Positions 37,236 through 44,267 of a DNA stretch of 55,110 bases are shown in pieces. The notes under the pieces are model-generated. The model was not told where the DNA came from. It did no database searches and saw only the letters and a program-made list of their open reading frames with translations. The DNA comes from an uncultured Bacteroidota bacterium (GTDB taxonomy: Bacteria > Bacteroidota > Bacteroidia > UKL13-3), in assembly GCA_903901345.1 (NCBI GenBank), contig CAIUQQ010000330.1, positions 1 to 55,110 on the forward strand, written 5' to 3'. Each line of letters starts with the position of its first letter. Position 1 is the stretch's first letter. A program made the position numbers and the translations under genes.

Positions 37236-37362
37236 TGCAAGTGCTTTCTTTTTTTTTCTGTTTTTTTTCTTTGTCAAAAATTTTATTGGTGTTGTGCGAA
37301 GCGTAGCGAAGCACAGTACAGGCAAGGGGCAGAAGCAGATACAAACTTTAAAAGCAAGTATT

Positions 37363-37785
37363 ATGCACAGTCCAAAAATTCACACATTCAACCCAAAAAA
37401 TCCAGTATGCGATTTTAGCGTTTTCATTCTCTGTAAAGGATTAAACAGCGGAAAACCACTCGAAAAGCCTTGTCCCAATTGCTTTGTAATAGCTTGTAAA
37501 AATGCCGATGAAATGGATTTTTACAAAACCCTTGCATTTGGATTATGGAAGGCAAAGCATTTTCATCAGTTCCTTGTTGGTTCTGTTATTCCATTCATCC
37601 GAATTGATGATTTTAAAAGCACCATCAAAACCCAAGCGGAAGAAGTCAGTAAAAATAAATTGGCTTTTGCTACCGATGTGCAAAAAGTGAAGCTGATTGA
37701 ACGCAAAGAAAAACAGATGTACGAAACATTAGCATTATTAGCCGATGTAAAAAGGGCAATGATGCACCGGTATTTCAAAAGGTAG
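37363..37785 (+). CDS. Uncharacterised 140-aa protein flanked by paired hairpins
   Basis: The soluble protein (MHSPKIHTFNPKNP...) contains FILCKGLNSGKPLEKPCPNC near residue 30 and a C-terminal coiled helix rich in Lys/Glu (VKLIERKEKQMYETLALLAD). I recall similar small proteins in Bacteroidota mobile elements but cannot assign a function. The start at 37363 is chosen because upstream residues are encoded in the palindrome-rich spacer. It sits between two related nested hairpins in the same orientation, like a cassette. Confidence 0.7.
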   Translation: MHSPKIHTFNPKNPVCDFSVFILCKGLNSGKPLEKPCPNCFVIACKNADEMDFYKTLAFGLWKAKHFHQFLVGSVIPFIRIDDFKSTIKTQAEEVSKNKLAFATDVQKVKLIERKEKQMYETLALLADVKRAMMHRYFKR

Positions 37786-37849
37786 CCGTAATGGCTGCCA
37801 TAAACTGGGGAAATGCTTTTGCACCATAAAAAATTTATATGCAAAGATA

Positions 37850-37971
37850 GCAAGGGGGGCAACCGCACAAAGCCGACATTAAAAAACCCAAAAGACTACG
37901 GCATAAACACAGACCCACCGCACAAGGCTCTCATTTATTCCGTTTCCTTTTGGTTTTTTTATCCCCCTTGC
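37850..37971. repeat. Nested hairpin, downstream copy
   Basis: GCAAGGGGG/CCCCCTTGC (37850-37858, 37963-37971) enclose AAAAAACCCAAAAG/CTTTTGGTTTTTT (37881-37894, 37947-37959). It shares the ACTACGGCATAA and TTATTCCGTTTC internal segments with the copy at 37085-37235, but the outer arms differ. Confidence 0.75.
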
Positions 37972-38320
37972 AGAGAGAAGCATATAAATTATTTCATTAT
38001 GCAAAATCATCCACGTATTTCAGCAGGCAGCCAGTCAGGCATTTGCCTTTTCACTCCGCAGGTTCTCCATCAGCACTTGCAGCTTTCACCTTATGCTTAT
38101 CAGCGTTATATCCGCAGGTCATCGTTAGCCCATCAGCCAGTTTTTGGCATCAAGGTTTATCGGCTTCCTTGTGGTTGTTTCGTTTGGTGCTATCCATCAG
38201 GTGTTCGTGAGCTTTCAGCATTGCCCTTTTAGGGCTTTGTTGTTCTCCTTTCGACCATAAACCCACCATAAGGATAGGGTAAAGGCAATATGATTGCCAT
38301 CATAGTTAAAATTGATGCAA
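37972..38320. other. Intergenic stretch without a credible gene
   Basis: A 77-codon frame from 37999 to 38232 is open but has no recognisable features, so it is not called. GGCAAT-atg-ATTGCC (38284-38298) is a perfect small hairpin. Nothing else was recognised. Confidence 0.5.
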
Positions 38321-38348
38321 AAAGAAAAACCCCACCGATTTGGTGAGG
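38321..38348 (-). terminator. Terminator of the 268-aa gene
   Basis: On the minus strand CCTCACC pairs with GGTGGGG (one U-G pair) around AAATC, followed by UUUUUCUUU. It lies about 30 bp past the stop codon at 38379. Confidence 0.8.
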
Positions 38349-38378
38349 CTTCCTTTTTTCGATAACCCTGTAAAGTTA

Positions 38379-39185
38379 TTAGAAAATGTCTTGTACTTTC
38401 AAAGAATTACCTGAATTGAACAAGTAGTAGTTTACACCAACTTGTTGATAGAACTCAATACCAATGCAATTCAAAACACTCACATCAGCAGTCATAACAG
38501 GAGAACCTGGCAATGTACTTGTGATGGTGGTTGGCAATGCTACTGGAGTACCTAAGTCAATGTAATTTGAATAAGCAACATTTGAAAGCTCATTTAATGA
38601 AGGATCAATAGGCTCATAAATTCCAGAAGTGGAGTTGAACTCAAAATCCGAAATAACTGAAATTGCACTAATCAATCTGAAGTGAGTGGCACCAGCAGGT
38701 GCATTCACAAAATTAAGCGGATTGAAAGCAGGTACAGTTAAAGTTGCACTATCACGAGCAGGTGTATTTGTAAGCGTATAAGGAGCATAAAAAATACTAT
38801 CCAAGCTGATGTTCTTGTCAAAGTTTAATCCAGTTAAGTACTGTCTTTGAGTTGAAACCAAAATGGCTCTGTAACCCCTTGCTTCGGTTAAGTCTTCCAA
38901 ATTGATTTTTTTCATGATAGCCGTTAAACGGCCTGTAAGCTGCGGGTCACTCATTTGTTTCATCAATTGAGCTAATCCAACACGAACAGATTTTCCAGCT
39001 GAAGCACAGCCACCAAACTCATTCATGTTTTCCCTAGTTCTTTCAAACTCTGGTGCAGTTTTTACTTGTTCACCTGTTGGTCCTCCAACTAAGCCAGCGA
39101 AGTGGCCTTGTAAACCTTTGATTTTAAAGTGGCGAATATCGCCCAATGTTCCTTTGTACTTTAATGGTCCTGATTGACGTGCCAT
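38379..39185 (-). CDS. Uncharacterised 268-aa protein
   Basis: The protein starts MARQSGPLKYKGTLGDIRHF and has no signal peptide or membrane segment. The N-terminal 110 residues are conserved-looking and basic (KSVRVGLAQLMKQM, RLTAIMKKINLEDLTEARGY). The C-terminal 150 residues are rich in Ser/Thr/Asn and beta-prone (LTVPAFNPLNFVNAPAGATH, GIEFYQQVGVNYYL). I recall close relatives in many Bacteroidota genomes without a known function. It has its own terminator and is divergent from the nuclease gene, so it is regulated separately near the element's right end. A structural or phage-tail-like origin is possible but unproven. Confidence 0.75.
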   Translation of the reverse strand: MARQSGPLKYKGTLGDIRHFKIKGLQGHFAGLVGGPTGEQVKTAPEFERTRENMNEFGGCASAGKSVRVGLAQLMKQMSDPQLTGRLTAIMKKINLEDLTEARGYRAILVSTQRQYLTGLNFDKNISLDSIFYAPYTLTNTPARDSATLTVPAFNPLNFVNAPAGATHFRLISAISVISDFEFNSTSGIYEPIDPSLNELSNVAYSNYIDLGTPVALPTTITSTLPGSPVMTADVSVLNCIGIEFYQQVGVNYYLFNSGNSLKVQDIF

Positions 39186-39279
39186 AATGTTATTTTTTTA
39201 AATGTTTTTTAGTAATAAAATTTAGTGTAAATTTACGCCATAACTTATTGACTATCAACTATTAAAGTAGTGCAAAACA

Positions 39280-39771
39280 ATGTATATAAACGTAAAAGAA
39301 CAGACAATTATAAAAACACACCTAAAAGTTGCCAAAGTGGTGGATGGAGATGGAATAATTGTATCCAATTTATTCAACAAGCAAGAAGAGGAAATTAGAC
39401 TTTTGGGGATTGATGCACCGGAATTAAGAATGTGCAATAAATTGAAACAGGACGAAAGAGAAACCCATATTGCAGGGCAGTTATTAATGGAGCTTGGCAG
39501 AAAGGCTCAAAAATTTATGATTAGTGTTATACCACCCGAAACAAATATCACTTTAGTACAAGAGGAGCAGAGCCAAATTGATGCTTATGGTAGAACCCTT
39601 GCTTATGTATATTTGCCTGATGGGAGTTGCTTAAATGAAATAATGATTGCAGAAGGCTTTGCGAAGCCCTACAATCGCTTTTTTTGCTCAGAACTACCAA
39701 AGTATCAAGAATTGAGCAATACCGCTAAAATCAAGCAAAAAGGGCTATTTTCGATAGTCCAAAACTGGTAA
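39280..39771 (+). CDS. Staphylococcal-nuclease-like (thermonuclease) protein
   Basis: The 163-aa protein carries an SNase/OB-fold nuclease domain. VAKVVDGDGIIV holds the first metal-binding Asp, EEIRLLGIDAPE the catalytic Arg and Glu, and YGRTLAYVYLPDG the second Arg. The end (AKIKQKGLFS) is typical too. No signal peptide is present, so it may act inside the cell, or be exported another way. Such nucleases ride on many mobile elements. It is the last gene before the right att-like repeat, 17 bp away. Confidence 0.9.
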   Translation: MYINVKEQTIIKTHLKVAKVVDGDGIIVSNLFNKQEEEIRLLGIDAPELRMCNKLKQDERETHIAGQLLMELGRKAQKFMISVIPPETNITLVQEEQSQIDAYGRTLAYVYLPDGSCLNEIMIAEGFAKPYNRFFCSELPKYQELSNTAKIKQKGLFSIVQNW

Positions 39772-39787
39772 AAATTTAAGTTCTGAA

Positions 39788-39823
39788 ATGTTGTACCTAT
39801 GTTGTACCTAATTTGGTATAACA
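39788..39823. other. Putative right attachment site (attR-side)
   Basis: ATGTTGTACCT occurs twice in tandem (39788-39798, 39799-39809). The second copy is followed by an inverted match: TGTTGTACC - 6 bp - GGTATAACA (39800-39808, 39815-39823). Inverted 9-bp arms around a 6-bp spacer fit a tyrosine-recombinase core site. The direct repeat is shared with 17327-17348. Confidence 0.45.
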
Positions 39824-39854
39824 TTTACAAAATATTGTATTTCAATACATTATA

Positions 39855-39884
39855 AAGCTACTTGCGACAAGCTGCTGTTAGGTG
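39855..39884. repeat. Half of an attC-like palindrome (family A), truncated
   Basis: On the minus strand, just past the stop of the next gene, ACCTAACAGCAGCTTGTCGC resembles the opening arm of the family A sites. The matching closing arm is absent; the integrated element begins about 30 bp further on. Confidence 0.5.
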
Positions 39885-39905
39885 TTCGTGCTTCTTTGTC
39901 AGCGA

Positions 39906-40310
39906 TTATTTATGTCCAGTTATTAAGTCCGACCCTTGGTCAAGAACAAACACAAATTCCGCCTCAGAATTGTCCTTGCTGGATACTAAAATGAGATAAT
40001 TATTATTTTCGGTCTTCATACTTAAAATTTCTAATTCATTCGTCAATGACTTTTCTCTAAAATATTTTAACTCATTAGATTCATTTTCTTTTAGGAAATT
40101 GTCGGACTTGAAATAGTCTGTAATTTTTGTCAAAATTTCTTGCCTCTTAAAGGGGTTTATAAAAGCAAAATGAGGAAAGTAGACAACCTCACTTTCCTTA
40201 TATTTTAAGTTTCCAGAATTTGGAAATGGAATAATTCTATAGCAAAAAATAAATCTTATTACTAAAAGTAAAATGATTGAAATAGCGGTAATAATTAATT
40301 TGTTATTCAT
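39906..40310 (-). CDS. Small membrane-anchored protein, possible immunity protein
   Basis: The 134-aa protein has one N-terminal membrane helix (about 4-24, LIITAISIILLLVIRF) and a soluble remainder with alternating Lys/Glu helices and FVFVLDQGSDLITGHK at the end. Its start overlaps the end of the RHS-core gene by 8 bp, the arrangement expected of an immunity gene after a polymorphic toxin. Anchoring would place it at the envelope. There is no direct sequence proof of immunity. Confidence 0.6.
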   Translation of the reverse strand: MNNKLIITAISIILLLVIRFIFCYRIIPFPNSGNLKYKESEVVYFPHFAFINPFKRQEILTKITDYFKSDNFLKENESNELKYFREKSLTNELEILSMKTENNNYLILVSSKDNSEAEFVFVLDQGSDLITGHK

Positions 40311-41409
40311 TTACAGGAGTTGATTTGGTTGTTGACTGAAAACCAGAACCAGTTTTTTGTCCATTTTGGTAAACATTCATTGGATTAGCAGCAGGTGCAG
40401 CCATGGGAGCAAACCACATTGATTCACCGCCTTGACCTTTATTGCCTCCAACCATGTAGGTGTCTCCAATTGCAAAACCAATCATCGGATATGCAGACCT
40501 TGCTATATTTGTTTCTCTTACATTTGGAAAAAACGAGGGAAATGCAGAAGTGGATTGTCCTGCTACATCAACATTCTTGAAATTCGGTAAATCAGATATA
40601 GTTCTTGCAAAAGAACCTTGCCATTGACCACTTGTGCTTAATTCATTTCCTGTATTGCATCCGTAAAAAGTCATGCTTGCATCGTTTTGTTTCCAATTAA
40701 AATCAATGTCGCCCCAACCTTTAGGACTCAATTGGCTTGAACCTATGGCATTTGCACTTGTTGGAACAGTTCCAATTGGGCCTTGTCTTGCGGCATGTGA
40801 CCAAACACCAACTTCCGTAGTTGCTCCGTATTGTTTACTGTATGTGCTTACAGTAGTTTCAACCATTGTTTTTATTTGAGCCATATCAGTAACTTGCAGA
40901 ACTACAACTTTGTCTTTAGCAGGGTCAAAAAATTTACTCCCTTCTATGTTTCGTTGCCTTGTTTGAGCTGCTGCATTAAACATTGCGTCTCCATGCCCGT
41001 TTCCTGTTGTTGCAAAGAGAATATAAATATCTCTACCATCAGGGTCAACTGCTCTTGTTGGCATATTTCCAACAAAGTTATATGGGCTCATTCCTGGATA
41101 ATCTTTTGCATGTGGGTCTGTGCTTAAAAAACGAAGCACAAAAGTTGGAAGCAAACTATCTGTTTTGTAAATAACATTATTGTGGTCAATGTATTCTATT
41201 AACTGTGTTTTTGTATTAAAAGCAATAGTCTTTAACTTTTGTGTTGTATCATTTGTATTAAGAAACAAATATTGCTTTCCGCTTTCTTCTTCGGGAGTTT
41301 TTAAAACTTTACCTTGATAACCGAAAACAGAATATGGGTTATCATTTTGAGCATGAGTTTTGGCGAAGCCAAAACATAATGCAACTAAAATTATTACTGC
41401 TTTTTTCAT
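40303..41409 (-). CDS. Miniature secreted RHS-core protein with putative toxin domain
   Basis: The 368-aa product has a signal peptide (about 1-20, ends THAQ), a stub with YSVFGYQGKVLKTPEEESGK, and the RHS-associated core RFLSTDPHAKDYPGMSPYNF followed by VGNMPTRAVDPDGRDIY (about 92-130). Full RHS proteins have over a thousand residues before this point; here they are missing. The remaining 240 residues should be the polymorphic effector. VGVWSHAARQGPIG (His) and MTFYGCNTGNE (Cys) could form a His-Cys dyad like clan CD peptidases; that is inference. A small membrane-anchored gene overlaps its 3' end, as toxin-immunity pairs do. Confidence 0.72.
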   Translation of the reverse strand: MKKAVIILVALCFGFAKTHAQNDNPYSVFGYQGKVLKTPEEESGKQYLFLNTNDTTQKLKTIAFNTKTQLIEYIDHNNVIYKTDSLLPTFVLRFLSTDPHAKDYPGMSPYNFVGNMPTRAVDPDGRDIYILFATTGNGHGDAMFNAAAQTRQRNIEGSKFFDPAKDKVVVLQVTDMAQIKTMVETTVSTYSKQYGATTEVGVWSHAARQGPIGTVPTSANAIGSSQLSPKGWGDIDFNWKQNDASMTFYGCNTGNELSTSGQWQGSFARTISDLPNFKNVDVAGQSTSAFPSFFPNVRETNIARSAYPMIGFAIGDTYMVGGNKGQGGESMWFAPMAAPAANPMNVYQNGQKTGSGFQSTTKSTPVNE

Positions 41410-41421
41410 GTTGCTAATTTA

Positions 41422-42588
41422 TTAGTTTTTATTATTGGTTGTTGTATTTTGTTTTTCAATTTCAACAGATTTTATCCATTGTTCATATAAATCTTGAGGC
41501 ATTTCTCGGTAGCCAAGGTCTTTTATTTGTTTGTCTAATGCTTTAAACTGCTTGTGTGTTGCAATCATTTCAGGTGTGTCTTTTTTTAATCCTTTTTTCT
41601 TTGCGTCCGCTTGTTGCTTTTTACCAATAAATTGTAAGCAATTTTGCTTTGTCATAATAGCTGTAATGCTTGTTGGGTAATGTTTAAGTACAGTGTTACA
41701 ACATTTTAAAACGAAATTATCATAGCCATTGTCTTGTTGATAGCCCATCGCTAAATCCCAAAGGCATAAAGCAACCGATTCTTTTTCTGATAAACCGTCC
41801 ATATAAATCCCTTTCTTTATTGCTTCTGCCGAAATTCCCATTGAAGAAATCATCCAAGCATCGCTTGAAAGGTGTCCGTTTGTAAGTTCAACATTTACCC
41901 ACTTTCCTTTCTCGTCAATATGTTTAATATACATGTGATTTGGGGCAATTGCTAAAAATGATTCGGCTTTAAGTTCGTTTGAAAGTAATTTATAGTAGTA
42001 TGGAAGTCCGTGGCAGTTGCCCGTTTTTGTTTTCATTACTTTGGTTACAAACATGCTTGTCCAGTCTTTGTCGCCTAAAAAGTCGTTGAAATCGTATTTG
42101 AAAACTTGATTGTCATTGAGGTAAGAAGGCTCATACATGTAACTGAAAATTGCATATTGTGCTGCTGTCTTGTAGGAAGCAATTCCTTTTTTGTTTATGT
42201 AGTCGGTTAGCTTTTGAGCAACGGTTGTAAAATGATTTGAAAACTCGGAATAGTTCAATGTCCCTTTTAAATAAGTGTTTTCGTAAATAAAAACAGAACG
42301 TTTGAAGTCTAAAGGCTTTTTGCCTTCTAACATGTCAACGTATTGTTGATATGCACATTCATAAGTAAAGCAGTCAGCCGAATTACTTGATTTTGTAGCC
42401 TTATTTGTGTCGGTAGGAACTGTTACTGTTGGTTGCTCCTTTTCAAATGTCTGCAAACTAGCAGATGTAAATTTGGGTGCTGGGTCATTCAGAACTTGTC
42501 TTGACTTTCCTGTCCCCAAGAAAAAAGCTGTCGCCCCGAACGCTACTGTCAAGGTCGTAACACTTAAAATTAAAATTGTTTTCTTCAT
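41422..42588 (-). CDS. Secreted transglutaminase-like protein
   Basis: The 388-aa protein has an N-terminal signal or anchor helix (about 4-25). A possible transglutaminase-like Cys-His-Glu set follows: TGNCHGLPYYYKLLSNEL, APNHMYIKH, and GKWVNVELTNG (about 195-240). The C-terminal part is helical and Lys-rich with QNCLQFIGKKQQADAKK. Such folds act as peptidases, amidases or crosslinkers. The gene ends 12 bp before the RHS-core gene, so the two are probably co-transcribed, and it might mature or activate that protein. Family placement rests on motif order only. Confidence 0.65.
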   Translation of the reverse strand: MKKTILILSVTTLTVAFGATAFFLGTGKSRQVLNDPAPKFTSASLQTFEKEQPTVTVPTDTNKATKSSNSADCFTYECAYQQYVDMLEGKKPLDFKRSVFIYENTYLKGTLNYSEFSNHFTTVAQKLTDYINKKGIASYKTAAQYAIFSYMYEPSYLNDNQVFKYDFNDFLGDKDWTSMFVTKVMKTKTGNCHGLPYYYKLLSNELKAESFLAIAPNHMYIKHIDEKGKWVNVELTNGHLSSDAWMISSMGISAEAIKKGIYMDGLSEKESVALCLWDLAMGYQQDNGYDNFVLKCCNTVLKHYPTSITAIMTKQNCLQFIGKKQQADAKKKGLKKDTPEMIATHKQFKALDKQIKDLGYREMPQDLYEQWIKSVEIEKQNTTTNNKN

Positions 42589-42642
42589 TGTCGTTTCGTT
42601 TTACACTGTCCGTTTATGTTTAGCACTGTCGCCATAGCATGA

Positions 42643-42776
42643 CACCTAACGTTTTGTGGGTTTAAGAAGTTGGGGATTTAGGATCAGAAAACATTCAAGC
42701 TACCACAAATGCTGATGCGATGCAGGATGTTCAATTAACCACGAAGCCCGCTTTTTTGCAAAACCCATGTTATGCG
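42643..42776. repeat. attC-like long palindrome (family A), complete copy
   Basis: ACCTAACGTTTTGTGGGTTT at one end and AAACCCATGTTATGC at the other are imperfect inverses, with a central region of about 95 bp. ACCTAAC fits the integron RYYYAAC box; GTTATGC is close to GTTRRRY. The 734-bp gap 42589-43322 also holds hairpin B and a small REP-like hairpin, and no credible gene. Confidence 0.6.
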
Positions 42777-42957
42777 TTGGCTTTCTCTCCTCGTCAAGTG
42801 TCTGCTGTATGTGATATTCTTGTTCCATTTATTTGTTTGTAAATATATAAATAATTTATCTAAGGGCAATGTGCTTGGGGTGTTACTCATTTTTAGAAGC
42901 GTTTGGCAAAAAGCCAATAAAAAATGCCGTTGAGTTGGGGTAGGGTTGCAAAAATCA

Positions 42958-43028
42958 AGCTCTTTGCACAGCTTTGGTTGTGCTGTTGGTTCGTGTGACT
43001 GGGCAATGTGCTTAATTTTAGTTTTGGC
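42958..43028. repeat. Hairpin family B, copy 2
   Basis: AAGC-TC-TTTGC pairs with GGCAA-TGT-GCTT, with loop words TTTGGTTGTG and TTCGTGTGAC. It keeps the TC/TGT bulge pattern of the other copies. Confidence 0.55.
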
Positions 43029-43221
43029 ATGGGTAGCCTTTCTTTAATTTGTCAATTAGTATAAAATTGTCTATGAAAAAACAATGTAAATATAATATTA
43101 CTATTTGTCTTACTGCGTATAGTTTTCTGTCTGCGGATGAGGGGTTTCCTAAAGCGGTTTTATCGTTTCCGTCTGCGGATAATAGATTTGCCAGCTGCGG
43201 CTGAATAATAAAATTGGGCGG

Positions 43222-43246
43222 TTATCCTTCGACAAGCTCAGGATAA
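43222..43246. repeat. Short hairpin with TTCGAC..GCTCA loop, copy 3
   Basis: TTATCC (43222-43227) and GGATAA (43241-43246) enclose TTCGACAAGCTCA, the loop found on other stems at 14701 and 16294. Confidence 0.7.
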
Positions 43247-43322
43247 ATAGTTTCTTGAAGCGGTTGCCCCGTGTCAAGATGCGGATGATTAATTTTTCTG
43301 TTCGGAAGGATAAAAACTTTAT

Positions 43323-44267
43323 TTATTCTTTAATAAACTTACTCGTATATTTTATGTCTTCATCAATCAATTCAATAAAATATAAGCCCTGTCTTAATTC
43401 TGAAATGTCAATTTGTATATCTTGGCTATTATTAAAGATAGATTGCTTTTCTAATTGTCCCGGCAAGCTATAAATATTTATTTTTAGGGAACTAAAATAA
43501 TTATCCAAACTTATACTTAACTTGTCTTTAGTTGGGTTGGGGTAAATAGCAATTGAATTTTGGTTAACTAAATCCATAACTCCAACATTATCAAAATCGC
43601 AAGGTTTATTTGGATTAGCAAAATTTGATTTAAAGTTGTAATTATTTGAACTGTAACACCGAAGATAGTCTCCACCTTCAGGTATAGCCAATTGCTCAGT
43701 AAGTACTAATAAATCTCTATTATTATCATTGTTGGTATTTATTAAATTTTCAGTATAATAGCCAAAAGGTGAACTATTGCTATAAGGTATTTTATTTTTT
43801 TCAGTTATTGAAAAACTAAAAACTTTTAAACTATCGTTATTCAATACATTTAGCTTTTTATATTCAATTTTTGTGATTTTTACATTAATCTTGATAATGG
43901 TATCTTTATGAATTAAATTTGAATTTGAAAAAAAGCAATCAATTGATATTGTATCATTTATTTTGCAATTTGTTTTAAATAAAGTATTTTTATTTGAGTT
44001 TCTCCAATAGTAAATATAATTCGTATCTTTATTTAGAAATATTGTCCTATCCGTATTATCGTCTTTGGCTAAATAGACGATTTTACTATAAATAATGCTA
44101 TTAATTGTTGTGTCTAAAAGACAAGTATAGGAATAAACCCCTTCAATACTTGTAATACCGCTTGAAGACCTCAGCCCATAATACCACCTTGAACCTACAG
44201 ATGCAAATTGAGCTCTTAACAATGAAGCAAAGAGCAAAGCAAAAATTAAAATATTGTATTTTTTCAT
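43323..44267 (-). CDS. Secreted T9SS cargo protein, 314 aa
   Basis: The product has a signal peptide (about 1-19, ends LLRAQ), a 210-residue body without recognisable domains (short beta-rich stretches, SRWYYGLRSSSGITSIEGVY), and a type A T9SS sorting domain in the last 75 residues (AIYPNPTKDKLSISLDNYFS, then QGLYFIELIDEDIKYTSKF). It is probably exported and fixed to or released from the surface. Its start overlaps the stop of the gene upstream by 4 bp, so the two form an operon. Function of the body is unknown. Confidence 0.85.
   Translation of the reverse strand: MKKYNILIFALLFASLLRAQFASVGSRWYYGLRSSSGITSIEGVYSYTCLLDTTINSIIYSKIVYLAKDDNTDRTIFLNKDTNYIYYWRNSNKNTLFKTNCKINDTISIDCFFSNSNLIHKDTIIKINVKITKIEYKKLNVLNNDSLKVFSFSITEKNKIPYSNSSPFGYYTENLINTNNDNNRDLLVLTEQLAIPEGGDYLRCYSSNNYNFKSNFANPNKPCDFDNVGVMDLVNQNSIAIYPNPTKDKLSISLDNYFSSLKINIYSLPGQLEKQSIFNNSQDIQIDISELRQGLYFIELIDEDIKYTSKFIKE

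Larger units (their letters stand above)
36023..37362. other. Non-coding, palindrome-rich tract
   Basis: No credible gene is seen in 1.3 kb. Short frames are open on several strands at once and share no family resemblance. The tract holds a hairpin ATCTTTTGC/GCAAAAGGAT (near 36056-36080), AGTGCTTTG/CAAAGCACT (36173-36216) and larger inverted repeats listed separately. CAACCGCAC recurs at about 36159, 36184, 36474, 36879 and, beyond the tract, 37861. The section 36630-36897 is strikingly pyrimidine-rich on the plus strand. Pseudogene remnants could be hidden here but I see none. Confidence 0.6.
17327..39823 (+). mobile_element. Integrated mobile element of about 22.5 kb carrying a restriction/defence operon
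   Basis: Limits are set by the att-like repeats. Contents in order: tyrosine recombinase, unknown 634-aa gene, excisionase-like HTH, primase-helicase, an unknown pair, an eight-gene restriction/kinase operon, a palindrome-rich non-coding tract, and three end genes. A phage-type integrase plus its own replication protein, and no relaxase, coupling protein or Tra genes, fits a satellite-like or mobilisable genomic island. No phage structural or packaging gene was recognised. Ends are inferred, not proven. Confidence 0.65.

Noticed and set aside
37813..38232. Open frame of 139 codons
   Set aside because: Its first half is encoded by the downstream nested hairpin, and the rest has no recognisable features.
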